The position numbers were made by a program, and so were the translations under genes. 64,000 bases of DNA from Photobacterium leiognathi. GTDB taxonomy: Bacteria > Pseudomonadota > Gammaproteobacteria > Enterobacterales > Vibrionaceae. The stretch is taken from positions 2,108,001 through 2,172,000 of the forward strand of contig NZ_CP131601.1 of the NCBI RefSeq assembly GCF_030685535.1. The letters are read 5' to 3'. The notes under the pieces are model-generated. The model ran no database searches. It saw only the letters and a list, made by a program, of their open reading frames with translations, and was not told the origin of the DNA. Positions within the stretch are counted from its first letter, which is position 1. Each line of letters begins with the position of its first letter. This document shows positions 35,743-46,374 of this stretch, piece by piece.

Positions 35743-36758
35743 TGTGCTTGTTTTCTTAATGTTTGCAGGTATGCACGAACCGCGCGGTTGTGCTCAACCA
35801 AAGTTGTAGAGAATTTGTGTCCACCTTTACCATTGGCAACAAAGTAGTAATAGTCGCTGGTATCTGGGTTCACTGCCGCAAATACTGATGCCTTACTCGG
35901 CATAGCAATCGGCGTTGGTGGTAAACCTTTCATGGTATACGTGTTATACGGTGTTGGCGTTCTTAGATCTTTTTTACGAATATTACCGTCGTACTTATCA
36001 CCCATACCGTAAATAACAGTTGGATCGGTTTGTAATGGCATGCCTTTACGAAGACGATTCATAAACACAGATGCCACCAAACCACGCTCGGCAGGGACTG
36101 CAGTTTCTTTTTCAATGATCGATGCCATGATTAATACTTGATAAGGATCTTTTAACGGCAGATCTTTTTGACGTTGATCCCACGCACTCGCTAGCTCTTT
36201 ATTCATTGCTGTATAAGCACGTTTTAAAATCGCCAGATCAGTGGTACCAGCAGTGTAATGGTAGGTATTCGGTAGCAAATAACCTTCCACTTTCACATTA
36301 TCAATACCTAATGCCTTAGCAATTTCAGGCTCTGTCATGCTATCTGTAACATGCTTTAATTCTGGTGCTGCTTGGATCTGCTTTAGCCATTCACTAAAAC
36401 GTTCACCTTCAACCAAGGTGATCGAATATTGAAACTCTTTACCAGAAGTAATAAGTGCAAGCACCTGTTTCAATGTTTGCTTTGACTCAATACCATAAGT
36501 ACCAGCTTTAATATCCGTTAAGCTTGGATCGAGTTTACCCACCCAACGTGTCCATGATGATTCAGTGATCACCTTATCTGTAACAAGCTGATTAATTAAT
36601 CCTCTAAACGATGTCCCTGTTTTAACTGTTAACATTACCTGCTCAGTATTAATTACGGGCTTAACCAGCTCGTTCTTCACTTGGGTATATGCCCAACCAG
36701 CAGCACCTGCCGCTAGCGCAGCAAGAATGAAAACAATAAGAATCAACTTCTTTAACAC
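35739..36758 (-). CDS. mltG: Endolytic murein transglycosylase
   Basis: MltG (YceG) cleaves nascent glycan strands and sets their length. It has a single N-terminal membrane anchor (residues 3-24), a LysM-like region, and the YceG domain with the catalytic glutamate in [17 protein letters not shown] and the flanking [13 protein letters not shown] and PTPYNTY. It begins with GTG, preceded by AGAGG at 8 bases, and overlaps pabC by a few bases. Gene order pabC-mltG-tmk-holB is the standard enteric arrangement. Confidence 0.95.
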   Translation of the reverse strand: MLKKLILIVFILAALAAGAAGWAYTQVKNELVKPVINTEQVMLTVKTGTSFRGLINQLVTDKVITESSWTRWVGKLDPSLTDIKAGTYGIESKQTLKQVLALITSGKEFQYSITLVEGERFSEWLKQIQAAPELKHVTDSMTEPEIAKALGIDNVKVEGYLLPNTYHYTAGTTDLAILKRAYTAMNKELASAWDQRQKDLPLKDPYQVLIMASIIEKETAVPAERGLVASVFMNRLRKGMPLQTDPTVIYGMGDKYDGNIRKKDLRTPTPYNTYTMKGLPPTPIAMPSKASVFAAVNPDTSDYYYFVANGKGGHKFSTTLVEHNRAVRAYLQTLRKQAQ

Positions 36759-37561
36759 GTATATAGCCTCTTTTGTAATACGTCGAGTAGTAACTGTTCT
36801 TGAAAGTGAGTAGTGCTGATGGTGTTCACTGGCACTAGCTCCATTAGCGCATTGGTTATAAAGACTTCATCAGCACAAAGCAAATCAGCTAATGAATAAT
36901 CACCAAACTCTAACGAATATGGCAACGTTGAAAGCAATTCAATGATGTGTCGACGCATCACGCCTTCAACGCCAGATCCGCTTAAATCCGGCGTATAGAC
37001 GACATTCCCTTTACGCCAGAATAAATTAGATGCAGTAGTTTCGACCACATGCTGATTCGTATTAAGTACAACAGCATCTAACCACTGATTTTGTTCGACT
37101 TCTTGTTTTAAAAGCACCTGCTCTAAGCGATTTAAGTGCTTCATACCAGCAAGCATAGGGCTATAACCTATATGCTGCTGACAAACGCCAAGGGTTATCC
37201 CCTCTTGCTGCCATTGCTGATAATGAACAGGCCATGAAAAAGAAGAAAAGATCACTTGAGTATCACAACAACCTACTGGGCTATAACCTCGGCCACCACT
37301 CCCTCGGCTAATTAATATCTTAACCCCACCACGTTCAGTGAAAGATTGAGCGAGTTGATTAGCCTTTAGAAATACTTGCTCCCAATCAGGCTCTGTAATA
37401 CCTAATCGTTTTAGCGTGGTCTGCAAGCGCTCAAGATGAAAAGGCCAAAGCAATAACTTTCCTTGTTTAACGCCTATTGTAGTAAAACAGCCATCGCCAT
37501 ATTGTGTCGCGCGATCGGTGATCGCTAATTGCGGCTGTTGCTGACTGTTAATAAACGTCAT
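36752..37561 (-). CDS. pabC: Aminodeoxychorismate lyase
   Basis: PabC is a PLP enzyme of branched-chain aminotransferase fold that releases p-aminobenzoate for folate. Visible landmarks are RATQYGDGCFTTIGV at the start, the PLP lysine in AGMKHLNRLEQVLL, and ETTASNLFW followed by TPDLSGSGVEGVMR. The 269-residue length is typical. It is followed, with overlap, by mltG. It is separated from fabF by a terminator-like hairpin, so it may use its own promoter as well as read-through. Confidence 0.94.
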   Translation of the reverse strand: MTFINSQQQPQLAITDRATQYGDGCFTTIGVKQGKLLLWPFHLERLQTTLKRLGITEPDWEQVFLKANQLAQSFTERGGVKILISRGSGGRGYSPVGCCDTQVIFSSFSWPVHYQQWQQEGITLGVCQQHIGYSPMLAGMKHLNRLEQVLLKQEVEQNQWLDAVVLNTNQHVVETTASNLFWRKGNVVYTPDLSGSGVEGVMRRHIIELLSTLPYSLEFGDYSLADLLCADEVFITNALMELVPVNTISTTHFQEQLLLDVLQKRLYTC

Positions 37562-37588
37562 AAAACATCCTTTTTCAGATAAAAAACA

Positions 37589-37614
37589 GCCCGGTATCTA
37601 TAAAGAAACCGGGC
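37589..37614 (-). terminator. Hairpin after fabF
   Basis: GCCCGGT and ACCGGGC form a 7-bp stem, with T run on the minus strand. It lies between fabF and pabC and may attenuate rather than end transcription. Confidence 0.75.
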
Positions 37615-37672
37615 CGCTTATAATATCAGGTTATCAAAGGATTTTCCTGATGGTATTTGTTACGAATGGCGA

Positions 37673-38911
37673 TTAAATCTTCTTAAATAGTAGAGAGCCG
37701 TTCGTACCACCGAAACCAAATGAGTTACATAGTGCATACTCTAGGTTTGCTTGACGCGCTTCACCTGGAACGTAGTCAAGATCACAACCTTCACCTGGAT
37801 TTTCCAAGTTAATTGTTGGCGGAACTACTTGATCTACAAGGCTTAGAATAGTGATGATTGATTCTACAGAACCTGCAGCACCCAATAGGTGACCTGTCAT
37901 AGATTTAGTAGAAGACACCATTACATTATCAACTGCGCTACCCATAGCACGTTTGATACCTAGTGTTTCAGCAACGTCACCTGCAGGTGTTGATGTACCG
38001 TGTGCGTTGATGTAGCCAATTTGGTCAGCATTAATGCCAGCATCACGAATACATGCTTCCATTGCTAGTGCACCGCCTGAACCGTCAGCACTTGGTGAAG
38101 TCATGTGGTAAGCGTCACCACTCATACCAAAGCCTACAAGCTCAGCGTAAATTTTAGCACCACGTGCTTTTGCGTGTTCGTACTCTTCTAGCACGATAAC
38201 ACCAGCACCATCACCTAGAACGAAACCGTCGCGATCTTGGTCCCATGGACGAGAAGCCGCTTGAGGATCGTCGTTACGAGTAGATAGTGCTTTTGCTGCT
38301 GCGAAACCGCCCATGCCTAATGGCGTTGATGCTTTTTCTGCACCACCAGCAACCATCGCATCTGCATCGCCGTAAGCGATCATACGCGCTGCATGACCAA
38401 TGTTATGAAGGCCAGTCGTACATGCGGTAGAGATTGCGATATTTGGACCACGTAGACCGTACATGATAGACATGTGTACAGCGATCATATTTACAATTGT
38501 TGAAGGAACAAAGAACGGGCTAATTTTGCGCGGACCTTTTTCCATTAAAGCTTGATGGCCAGCTTCAATTAGACCTAAGCCACCAATACCAGAACCGATA
38601 GCAACGCCAATGCGTGCTGCGTTTTCTTCAGTAACTTCAATACCAGAATCTTTAAATGCTTGTACGCCAGCAGCGATACCGTATTGGATAAATAAATCCA
38701 TTTTACGTGCATCTTTTTTAGACATGTAATCTTCACAATTAAAGTCTTTTACCATACCAGCAAACTGAGTCGCGAAACCGCTAACATCAAAATGTTCAAT
38801 AGTGCTGATACCGCTAGTGCCTGACTGTAAAGCTTTCCAAGAAGATTCAACAGAATTACCAACCGGGGTCAGCATACCCATGCCAGTTACAACTACACGA
38901 CGCTTCGACAC
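37673..38911 (-). CDS. fabF: 3-oxoacyl-ACP synthase II
   Basis: FabF elongates acyl-ACP and allows temperature control of unsaturated fatty acids. The catalytic cysteine is in [13 protein letters not shown] (about residue 164), with histidines in [11 protein letters not shown] and TGHLLGAAG. Length 412 residues is standard. Start is GTG with GGAG about 9 bases upstream. It follows acpP with an intervening hairpin. It is a thiolase-fold enzyme in the cytosolic FAS II pathway. Confidence 0.97.
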   Translation of the reverse strand: MSKRRVVVTGMGMLTPVGNSVESSWKALQSGTSGISTIEHFDVSGFATQFAGMVKDFNCEDYMSKKDARKMDLFIQYGIAAGVQAFKDSGIEVTEENAARIGVAIGSGIGGLGLIEAGHQALMEKGPRKISPFFVPSTIVNMIAVHMSIMYGLRGPNIAISTACTTGLHNIGHAARMIAYGDADAMVAGGAEKASTPLGMGGFAAAKALSTRNDDPQAASRPWDQDRDGFVLGDGAGVIVLEEYEHAKARGAKIYAELVGFGMSGDAYHMTSPSADGSGGALAMEACIRDAGINADQIGYINAHGTSTPAGDVAETLGIKRAMGSAVDNVMVSSTKSMTGHLLGAAGSVESIITILSLVDQVVPPTINLENPGEGCDLDYVPGEARQANLEYALCNSFGFGGTNGSLLFKKI

Positions 38912-38959
38912 GATTAATTTCTCCGGGAATTGAGGATAAAACAGGTAGTATAAAAAAAT

Positions 38960-38986
38960 CAGGCGGTCATGAAGACCGCCTGGAGG
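38960..38986 (-). terminator. Attenuator/terminator between acpP and fabF
   Basis: CAGGCGGTC-atgaa-GACCGCCTG is followed on the minus strand by ATTTTTTT. It lies 14 bp after the acpP stop and likely lets acpP be expressed above fabF. Confidence 0.85.
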
Positions 38987-38995
38987 TGTTCGTTA

Positions 38996-39229
38996 TTACT
39001 GTGCGCTGTTAACGTAGTCGATTGCAGCTTGAACAGTAGTAATTTTTTCAGCTTCTTCGTCTGGAATCTCTGTATCGAATTCTTCTTCAAGAGCCATTAC
39101 TAGTTCAACTGTATCTAGTGAGTCTGCACCTAGATCGTCAACGAAAGATGCTTCGTTCTTAACTTCTGCTTCGTCTACGCCTAGTTGCTCAACGATGATT
39201 TTTTTTACGCGTTCTTCGATGTTGCTCAT
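38996..39229 (-). CDS. acpP: Acyl carrier protein
   Basis: This is the 77-residue acidic helical carrier of fatty acid synthesis. The phosphopantetheine serine is in [10 protein letters not shown] at about residue 37. The start at 39229 ([11 protein letters not shown]) is the family start and is used in preference to an upstream in-frame ATG at 39250. AAGGA lies about 11 bases before it. Gene order fabD-fabG-acpP-fabF is the conserved enteric one. Confidence 0.98.
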
Positions 39230-39386
39230 ACTAATATATTTCCTTAACAAGAATTCGCTAATGCGATTTGCTGTAGTTTATTCATTACGACAAAAGTTGC
39301 AACACTCATAGTGCTGGTCAAACCACGATTTTATCATAAAACCCAACCAGTTTGACGTGCGTCATCAAGTATTGCAAATCTTTTGC

Positions 39387-40121
39387 TTAAATCATGTACA
39401 TACCGCCGTTAACGTGCAAAGTTTCGCCCGTTACGTAAGCTGCGTCATCAGAGGCTAAAAATGCAACAGCTGCTGCAATTTCACGCGGTTCACCTAGGCG
39501 ACCAGCAGGTACGTTTGCAAGCGTTGCTGCACGTTGGTCATCGTTAAGTGCTTTAGTCATATCTGTTTCGATAAAACCAGGCGCAACTGCATTCACTGTA
39601 ATACCACGAGAAGCCACTTCACGTGCCATTGATTTAGTGAAACCTAATAGGCCAGCTTTAGCAGCTGCGTAGTTCGTTTGACCCGCATTACCCATAGTGC
39701 CTACCACAGAACCAATGCTGATGATACGACCATTGCGCTTTTTCATCATTGCACGTAGTACTGCTTTAGATAGACGGAAGATCGATGTTAAGTTGGTATC
39801 AAGAATATCTTGCCACTCATCGTCTTTCATACGCATCAGTAGATTATCACGTGTGATACCAGCGTTATTCACCAGAATGTCAACATCGCCAAAATCCGCT
39901 TTAATTTGCGCAAGAACAGATTCAATTGATTCAGGAGAGGTTACGTTTAACGCAAGGCCTTTACCTTTATCACCAAGATATGCACTGATAGCTTCTGCAC
40001 CACTTTCAGAGGTTGCAGTACCGATTACCGTTGCGCCACGCTCTGCTAGAATTTCAGCAATAGCACGACCAATACCACGGCTTGCACCTGTAACTAGTGC
40101 AACTTTACCTTCCAGGCTCAT
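39387..40121 (-). CDS. fabG: 3-oxoacyl-ACP reductase
   Basis: FabG is the NADPH-dependent short-chain dehydrogenase that reduces 3-oxoacyl-ACP. It shows the cofactor motif TGASRGIGRAIAE, NNAG, the catalytic serine, TNYAAAKAG (Tyr and Lys), and the C-terminal ETLHVNGGMYM. Length 244 residues equals the E. coli enzyme. It is 26 bp after fabD. Confidence 0.98.
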   Translation of the reverse strand: MSLEGKVALVTGASRGIGRAIAEILAERGATVIGTATSESGAEAISAYLGDKGKGLALNVTSPESIESVLAQIKADFGDVDILVNNAGITRDNLLMRMKDDEWQDILDTNLTSIFRLSKAVLRAMMKKRNGRIISIGSVVGTMGNAGQTNYAAAKAGLLGFTKSMAREVASRGITVNAVAPGFIETDMTKALNDDQRAATLANVPAGRLGEPREIAAAVAFLASDDAAYVTGETLHVNGGMYMI

Positions 40122-40147
40122 TATTATTCCTCTTTAAAGCTGAATGA

Positions 40148-41077
40148 TTACTTAGCCATTGCTGCTTCTAATGAAGCAACGTCATTAACTGCAGCACCGC
40201 CAAGTGCACGATCAATACGCTTAGTTAGGCCAGTAAGCACTTTACCAGGCCCCATTTCAAGTAACTCTTCGATACCTTCAGCAGCCATACGCTCTACAGA
40301 TTCAGTCCAACGTACTGGGCTATATAGTTGTTTAACAAGCGCAAGCTTAATCGCTGCTGGATCAGTTTCCGTCGCCACATCTGCGTTATTAATAACAGAT
40401 ACAGATGGTGCGTTAAATTCGATAGATTCTAGTGCTACTGCTAGTTTATCTGCTGCTGGCTTCATCAATGCACAGTGAGATGGCACAGAAACCGGAAGAG
40501 GCAATGCACGCTTAGCGCCTGCTTCTTTACATAAAACGTTTGCACGCTCTACAGCTTCTTTATTACCTGCAATAACAACTTGACCTGGTGAGTTGAAGTT
40601 CACAGGAGAACAAACTTCACCTTGTGCTGCTTCCTCACATGCTTTCGCAATTGCATCGTTATCAAGGCCGATAATTGCAGACATAGCACCAACACCTGCT
40701 GGTACTGCTTCTTGCATAAGTTGACCACGTAGCTCAACCAGTTTAACTGCAGCTTTAAAATCGATAACGCCAGCACATACTAGTGCTGAGTATTCACCTA
40801 GGCTGTGACCTGCAAGAACAGTTGGTTGCTCACCACCTTGTTGTTGCCATACACGCCAAATTGCAACAGATGCTGTTAACAATGCAGGTTGAGTGCGTTG
40901 AGTTTGGTTTAAATCTTCCGCTGGGCCGTTTTGAACTAGTGCCCAAAGATCGTAACCTAGCGCATCAGATGCCTCAGAGAACGTTTCTTTAACCACATCA
41001 AATTGTTCTGCTAACTCAGCTAGCATACCAACGGTTTGAGAGCCCTGACCTGGGAAAACAATCGCGAACTTAGACAT
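40148..41077 (-). CDS. fabD: Malonyl-CoA:ACP transacylase
   Basis: FabD loads malonyl groups onto ACP. The protein starts MSKFAIVFPGQGSQTVGM, with the nucleophile in GHSLGEYSA (about Ser92) and the active-site histidine in VPSHCALM. Length 309 residues is the usual size. It lies 130 bp after fabH and directly before fabG. Confidence 0.97.
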   Translation of the reverse strand: MSKFAIVFPGQGSQTVGMLAELAEQFDVVKETFSEASDALGYDLWALVQNGPAEDLNQTQRTQPALLTASVAIWRVWQQQGGEQPTVLAGHSLGEYSALVCAGVIDFKAAVKLVELRGQLMQEAVPAGVGAMSAIIGLDNDAIAKACEEAAQGEVCSPVNFNSPGQVVIAGNKEAVERANVLCKEAGAKRALPLPVSVPSHCALMKPAADKLAVALESIEFNAPSVSVINNADVATETDPAAIKLALVKQLYSPVRWTESVERMAAEGIEELLEMGPGKVLTGLTKRIDRALGGAAVNDVASLEAAMAK

Positions 41078-41207
41078 TCGAGAATCCTTCTTTATTGACT
41101 AGTCATTAGTCGATTAATATGCATTAAAACTAATATATCGCTTACTAGTTTTAATGCACTAAAAAATAGATGCAATTTAGCTATTTGGAAGGTTTTATCT
41201 TACTAGA

Positions 41208-42164
41208 TTAAAACTTCACCAATGCTGAACCCCAAGTGAAACCGCCACCAAACGCTTCTAATAATAAAGTTTGGCCTCGTTGAATACGGCCATCACGTAC
41301 CGCTTCATCTAATGCTGTTGGGACTGTTGCTGCTGACGTATTACCATGACGATCAAGCGTCACTACAACTTGATCCATCGACATTGATAATTTTTTCGCT
41401 GTCGCTGAGATAATACGCATATTCGCTTGGTGAGGTACAAGCCAATCTAACTCTGACTTATCCATGTTATTTTCAGCAAGCGTACTTTTTACTAAGTTCG
41501 ATAACTGTGTTACCGCCACTTTAAATACTTCGTTACCTGCCATGTAAAGCCACTTATTTGGATCAAAGTCTTTACCATGTTCAGGAACAGCAAGGCTTAA
41601 TAAACCACCAAAATGGCCATCCGCATATAAATGCGTTGAAATAATACCTGGCTCTTCACTTGCGCCAATAACAACAGCACCTGCAGCATCACCAAATAAA
41701 ATGATGGTTGAGCGATCTTCAGGATCACAGCAATGAGATAATGCATCAGAACCGATCACTAACACATTTTTTGCCATACCTGTTTTAATATGCTGATCTG
41801 CAACACTTAACGCGTAAACAAAACCAGTACATGCCGCAGATAAGTCAAATGCAGGACAGCCTTTAATATCTAACATGCCTTGCACTTGGCAAGCTGCTGA
41901 TGGAAATGTGTGACTTGCACTCGACGTTGCAACGATAATCAGATCGATATCTTCTTTATCAATGCCCGCCATTTCAATTGCTTTTAATGATGCTTGGTAG
42001 CCCATTACTGCAACAGTTTCATCTTCAGATGAAATACGGCGCTCACGAATACCTGTTCGTGCTACGATCCACTCATCACTTGTTTCTACCATTTTTTCTA
42101 AGTCCGCATTAGAGCGTACTTGTTGCGGCAGGTAGCTGCCTGTTCCTAGAATTTTGCTATACAT
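41208..42164 (-). CDS. fabH: 3-oxoacyl-ACP synthase III
   Basis: FabH condenses acetyl-CoA with malonyl-ACP to start chain synthesis. The catalytic cysteine is in [12 protein letters not shown] (about residue 112), the histidine in [11 protein letters not shown] and the asparagine in [12 protein letters not shown]. Length is 318 residues, and the C-terminal [11 protein letters not shown] is typical. It starts 6 bp after plsX. Confidence 0.97.
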   Translation of the reverse strand: MYSKILGTGSYLPQQVRSNADLEKMVETSDEWIVARTGIRERRISSEDETVAVMGYQASLKAIEMAGIDKEDIDLIIVATSSASHTFPSAACQVQGMLDIKGCPAFDLSAACTGFVYALSVADQHIKTGMAKNVLVIGSDALSHCCDPEDRSTIILFGDAAGAVVIGASEEPGIISTHLYADGHFGGLLSLAVPEHGKDFDPNKWLYMAGNEVFKVAVTQLSNLVKSTLAENNMDKSELDWLVPHQANMRIISATAKKLSMSMDQVVVTLDRHGNTSAATVPTALDEAVRDGRIQRGQTLLLEAFGGGFTWGSALVKF

Positions 42165-42169
42165 GAAGA

Positions 42170-43192
42170 CTAATAGTGCCTCTCGAGTAGGACCTCTTCT
42201 AAACGGTCACTGATTTTGTTCGGTATCTGTCGTTTAACTTCGTAAACCGCTTCGCTTATCGCGTTGGCAAAAGCGACAGTATCAGCACTTCCATGGCTTT
42301 TCACCACAATACCGCGCAATCCTAACAGACTTGCACCGTTATACTGGTCGGGGTTCAACTGTTGTAAACCATCAAATAGCTCACTAAACAGCCATTTAGC
42401 AATAATACGTCGAACGGGGTTACGACCAATGGCGTGTTTTATTCGTTCAATAAATAAATTTGCGACCCCTTCACTGGTCTTCAAACTCACATTACCGACG
42501 AAACCATCACACACGATCACATCCGCTTTATCGGAATAAAGCTGATGTCCTTCAACGTAACCAACATAATTAATATCAGGAGATTGGATCAACATCTCTG
42601 CACAACGTTTGACCAAATCATTACCTTTGATCTCTTCTTCACCAATATTTAGCAAAGCCACACGCGGTTTTTCGCCTAATGATTGTTCCGCCAATACAGA
42701 TCCCATCACGGCAAATTGGAATAAAGTATCTGAATCACAAGAGACGTTAGCCCCTAGATCAAGCAACCATGTAGGATGTTCACCACGATTAGGAATAGCA
42801 GAGATTAATGCAGGTCGTTCAACGCCAGGTAATTGCTTTAACACATAACGAGAAAGTGCCATTAGCGCACCTGTATTACTGGCACTAACACAAGCATCAG
42901 CTTGACCACTTGCCACCGCATCTAGAGCCATACGCATGGATGAACCTTTGCTATGACGAAGAGCTTGTGATGGTCGTGTTTCGTTGGCAATGACGCTATC
43001 GCAATGCACGATAGATAGCCGAGGATGATTTAGCTTATTGAGGAGAGTTAGTTGTGCTGTGATTGCACTCAGATCACCAAAGAGAATAAGTTTGAGCTCA
43101 GGCGAATGCAACAGTGCCTGCACGGCGGCAGGCACTGTTACTTGAGGACCGAAATCCCCGCCCATTGCATCAAGTGCAACGGTAAGACCCAT
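42170..43192 (-). CDS. plsX: Phosphate acyltransferase
   Basis: PlsX makes acyl-phosphate from acyl-ACP for phospholipid synthesis and binds the membrane peripherally. It starts [15 protein letters not shown], with SALR-type motif at [14 protein letters not shown], and [11 protein letters not shown] and [14 protein letters not shown] further on. The frame opens with TTG at 43195, but ATG at 43192 is the likely start. It follows rpmF by 12 bp, giving the classical yceD-rpmF-plsX-fab order. Confidence 0.96.
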   Translation of the reverse strand: MGLTVALDAMGGDFGPQVTVPAAVQALLHSPELKLILFGDLSAITAQLTLLNKLNHPRLSIVHCDSVIANETRPSQALRHSKGSSMRMALDAVASGQADACVSASNTGALMALSRYVLKQLPGVERPALISAIPNRGEHPTWLLDLGANVSCDSDTLFQFAVMGSVLAEQSLGEKPRVALLNIGEEEIKGNDLVKRCAEMLIQSPDINYVGYVEGHQLYSDKADVIVCDGFVGNVSLKTSEGVANLFIERIKHAIGRNPVRRIIAKWLFSELFDGLQQLNPDQYNGASLLGLRGIVVKSHGSADTVAFANAISEAVYEVKRQIPNKISDRLEEVLLERHY

Positions 43193-43204
43193 CAAGGTTC
43201 AACC

Positions 43205-43375
43205 TTACTTGTTGATAACCTTGCGGCCACGGTAGAAACCGTCAGCTGTCACGTGGTGACGTAGGTGAGTTTCACCAGATGCTTTATCTACAGAAACTGC
43301 TGCTGTAGTTAGCGCATCGTGTGAACGACGCATACCACGTGCTGCACGTGATTTTTTGCTCTTTTGTACGGCCAT
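43205..43375 (-). CDS. rpmF: 50S ribosomal protein L32
   Basis: A 56-residue basic protein starting [17 protein letters not shown] and ending [10 protein letters not shown], which is L32. It is too short for ordinary ORF cut-offs. AGGAGT lies 8 bases before the ATG. It sits between yceD and plsX, the conserved position. Confidence 0.97.
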   Translation of the reverse strand: MAVQKSKKSRAARGMRRSHDALTTAAVSVDKASGETHLRHHVTADGFYRGRKVINK

Positions 43376-43395
43376 TAACCCTACTCCTGTTAAAT

Positions 43396-43914
43396 TTAAC
43401 TCTTAAGATTTTTCAATACTGCAAACGGATTCGGACGCTCATCAGCAACGGGGATCTCACCAAAAGACATGTTTTTCGAGCCGATATTACAATCAGCATC
43501 GTCGTGCATTGCGACTTGTGGTAATTCCAGAATCAATTCGTCTTCAACGAGTTGAATCAAGTTGATCTCGCCATTTTCGTCGACAATAGCCTGCTCATAG
43601 GCTTCCGGTAACTCATCTACGGCTTCTTCGTTGCGAACCGGACTATAACAGAATTCCACATGAATATGATGTGGAAACTCTCCCTGACATCGCTGACAGG
43701 TCAACATCACGTCTACATCGGCGACACCGCTGATGAAAGGGATACGACGTTGGTCAAGGTCAAAAGACAAGTTGACGTTTGCATCACTTATTACGCTCTG
43801 GGTTGATTCAGCTAAACGAGACAAAATCTCGGCTTTGATGATGCCATCATAGTCGAGTCTTTTTTGTGCTGCGCGAACCGGATCTACCGTTAGCGGCAAT
43901 TTTACCTTTTGCAT
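43396..43914 (-). CDS. yceD: YceD family protein (DUF177), 23S rRNA accumulation
   Basis: This 172-residue protein is the conserved partner of rpmF. It has the DUF177 pattern [24 protein letters not shown] at the N-terminus, a CQRC segment (about residue 74) and acidic C-terminal half. In E. coli and plants, relatives are needed for normal 23S rRNA accumulation. It is the first gene of the yceD-rpmF-plsX-fab unit. Confidence 0.93.
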   Translation of the reverse strand: MQKVKLPLTVDPVRAAQKRLDYDGIIKAEILSRLAESTQSVISDANVNLSFDLDQRRIPFISGVADVDVMLTCQRCQGEFPHHIHVEFCYSPVRNEEAVDELPEAYEQAIVDENGEINLIQLVEDELILELPQVAMHDDADCNIGSKNMSFGEIPVADERPNPFAVLKNLKS

Positions 43915-44353
43915 AGGGCGCGAATATTAGCCTTATAGTCTGTTTGAGTCAAAGGAAATGTGTGTGAATTAACAGCTTTTGACCAATTCTCATGCTGTGA
44001 TGAAAATTACAAAACGCTTATACAGCACATCTCAGTAATAAAATTATAAATGTCTGCCACTCAACCACTTGATGACATCATTATAATCGATGAAATAACA
44101 CTCACCTTTGCTTAAAGGATAGCCAAATGTCAGCGTAATCTGCTTTAAAACCGGACTTATACATTGTCACAAATTTAACAAAAATCAGCATCACCGAATT
44201 ATGTTCGCGAACATACACCGAAACGTAAGCAGAGACAACAAACTCTCAGTGATCACAGCACAACAACTTCGGATACAAAAGATACCGCCTAAAGCTTTTG
44301 AATTCAGCTATGATAGCGTTAATCTCAATCCTAATCATTTGTATCCTAAGCTT
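43915..44353. other. Intergenic region between yceD and maf
   Basis: The two genes diverge, so this stretch holds the promoters of the fab cluster and of maf. A perfect 16-bp palindrome TATGTTCGCGAACATA lies at 44200-44215, about 140 bp before the maf start. An ORF starting within it simply extends maf upstream and has no family match. Confidence 0.5.
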
Positions 44354-44935
44354 ATGACACAACCATTATTGCTTGCTTCTACTTCCCCATTTCGTAAAGC
44401 ATTATTAGAAAAATTATCGCTGCCATTTGAAACCGCAGATCCACAAACGGATGAAACCATACTAGATAATGAATCAGCGCAAGACTTGGTATGTCGCCTT
44501 GCCGAACTAAAAGCAAAGGCATGTGCTAGTCGTTACCCTGAACATGTAATCATCGGTTCAGATCAAGTCTGTGTCATTGATGGCAAGATTTTAGGCAAAC
44601 CGCACACAGTTGAAAATGCATGCTTACAGCTCAAAGCAGCCAGTGGCAAAACCATTACCTTTTATACTGGGCTTTGTTTATACAACGCAAAAACAAATCA
44701 AGCGCAAGTAATATGTGAGCCTTTTCATGTTCACTTTAAATCTCTAACCGAACAGCAAATTCAAAACTATGTAGAAAAAGAGCAACCACTGTATTGCGCA
44801 GGTAGTTTTAAGAGCGAAGGCTTAGGCATTGCTCTATTCGATAAGTTGGAAGGTCGCGATCCCAATACCTTAGTTGGGTTACCTTTGATTGCACTGACTG
44901 AAATGTTAGCCAATGAAGGTATCTCTGTTTTGTAA
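44354..44935 (+). CDS. yceF: Maf/YceF-type nucleoside triphosphate pyrophosphatase
   Basis: The 193-residue protein is a house-cleaning NTP pyrophosphatase. It starts [18 protein letters not shown], with the catalytic aspartate in [12 protein letters not shown] and [30 protein letters not shown] at the end. This pattern is the YceF (7-methyl-GTP) branch of Maf proteins. ATG at 44354 gives the family start; the frame upstream to 44201 is not supported. It is divergent from yceD and convergent with rluC. Confidence 0.92.
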   Translation: MTQPLLLASTSPFRKALLEKLSLPFETADPQTDETILDNESAQDLVCRLAELKAKACASRYPEHVIIGSDQVCVIDGKILGKPHTVENACLQLKAASGKTITFYTGLCLYNAKTNQAQVICEPFHVHFKSLTEQQIQNYVEKEQPLYCAGSFKSEGLGIALFDKLEGRDPNTLVGLPLIALTEMLANEGISVL

Positions 44936-44961
44936 GAGACAAGTCTCGTTCAGATAATAAA

Positions 44962-44988
44962 AAGGCGAGCATTGTAGCTCGCCTTCTT
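44962..44988. terminator. Bidirectional terminator between yceF and rluC
   Basis: AAGGCGAGC-attgta-GCTCGCCTT with A and T runs on the two sides. Confidence 0.88.
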
Positions 44989-44991
44989 GTT

Positions 44992-45936
44992 TTACATTTG
45001 ACGCAATTTTGCTAGACAGCGCTCAAGTACAGGCTCCATTGGCGCGCTAATATCCATTGTTTCATCCGTATTCGGGTGAGTAAATTTGATATTCGCCGCA
45101 TGTAGGAATAAACGTCCTAATCCTGTTTTCTTTGTGTAAGCATCAAATCGTGGATCACCATAACGATCATCCCAAGCAATTGGGTGACCTTCATATTGGC
45201 AATGCACACGGATCTGGTGCGTACGGCCTGTCACAGGGCTTGCTTGTACTAATGTCGCCTGAGGGAAACGCTCTAATACTTTAAAGCGTGTATCAGACGG
45301 CTTACCTTGTGGGTTAACGCGTACGATACTATTCACTTCATTTTTCAACAGTGGCGCAGTGACTTTCTTGCAGCTTGCCTTCCATTCTCCCATCACTAAG
45401 GCAAAGTAATATTTCTGCACCGTTTTATTTCTAAATTGCTCTTGCAGTTTGCGCAGCGCAGAACGTTTCTTCGCCACCAGTAAAATACCAGAAGTATCTC
45501 GGTCAATACGGTGAACCAGCTCCAAGAAACGTGCATCGGGACGTAATGCTCGTAATGCTTCAATCGCACCAAACTTTAAGCCACTACCGCCGTGAACAGC
45601 TGTTCCTGATGGTTTATTTAGAATCAGCATGTGATCATCTTCATAAATGATGCAATGCTCTAATTCTGCGACTTTGTTTAATTTAGTGCTCACCTGCTCT
45701 TGTTCTTCTTTCTCAGGAACAAAAATTGGCGGTACGCGTACTAGATCACCATCCTGCAATTTATATTCAGGTTTAATACGTTTTTTGTTTACTCGCACCT
45801 CGCCTTTGCGCAAAATGCGGTAAATCATGCTTTTGGGTACGTTTTTAAGCCTTGCGCGGAGAAAATTATCAATCCGCTGGCCTGCAAAGTCATCGTTAAT
45901 GTCGATGAATTGCACTTTAGGTTTATCTTCTGTCAT
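44992..45936 (-). CDS. rluC: 23S rRNA pseudouridine synthase C
   Basis: RluC makes pseudouridine at 23S positions 955, 2504 and 2580. It has an N-terminal S4 RNA-binding domain (RIDNFLRARLKNVPKSMIYRILRKGEVRVN) and the RluA catalytic domain with the aspartate in VHRIDRDTSGILLVAK and GRTHQIRVH. The start at 45936 gives about 314 residues, matching the family; 20 upstream codons in frame are not conserved. It is divergent from rne, an arrangement conserved in Enterobacteria and Vibrio. Confidence 0.95.
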   Translation of the reverse strand: MTEDKPKVQFIDINDDFAGQRIDNFLRARLKNVPKSMIYRILRKGEVRVNKKRIKPEYKLQDGDLVRVPPIFVPEKEEQEQVSTKLNKVAELEHCIIYEDDHMLILNKPSGTAVHGGSGLKFGAIEALRALRPDARFLELVHRIDRDTSGILLVAKKRSALRKLQEQFRNKTVQKYYFALVMGEWKASCKKVTAPLLKNEVNSIVRVNPQGKPSDTRFKVLERFPQATLVQASPVTGRTHQIRVHCQYEGHPIAWDDRYGDPRFDAYTKKTGLGRLFLHAANIKFTHPNTDETMDISAPMEPVLERCLAKLRQM

Positions 45937-46099
45937 GAGTCTGATTGTATCACGCAAATAAAGCAGATTGCCGCAAAAAAGTGAGCCTGCTATCATTGTG
46001 TGCTGAGGTAGGTTTTTTTGCCTATTTCACTGACAAGGCGAGCATGAACTCACCTTTATGGCTATTTTTTATACAACTCAGATAATAAACGCAGCAGAT

Positions 46100-46374
46100 G
46101 GCGTAAGACGTTAGGGTTATCAGAGTTTTTTTTAGTACGTCAAATTACACTTTTTTTTGATGTGACAGATACAACCACGTCAATGTGGTGATACCAGCTG
46201 TATATTTCAGATCTAACCATCTCACATGCAGTTGGCTGATAAGTGTGGCTAAAGAGCACTCCTGAATTTCCAACCGTGAGGTTGCAACCGTACAATCAGT
46301 CTTGGAGTCCGGCGCCATCAAAAAACAGATGTAACTAGCGTACTAATACAACGACAATAAATGAGTACAATATA
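46100..46374 (+). promoter_or_regulatory. rne 5' leader with hairpins
   Basis: The 438-bp rluC-rne intergenic region contains hairpins just upstream of rne, among them ACCAC-gtcaat-GTGGT (about 46183-46198) and CAACC-gtga-GGTTG (46271-46284). The rne leader is known to form structured elements through which RNase E controls its own mRNA; these are the likely equivalents, but I did not confirm a conserved fold. Confidence 0.55.
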
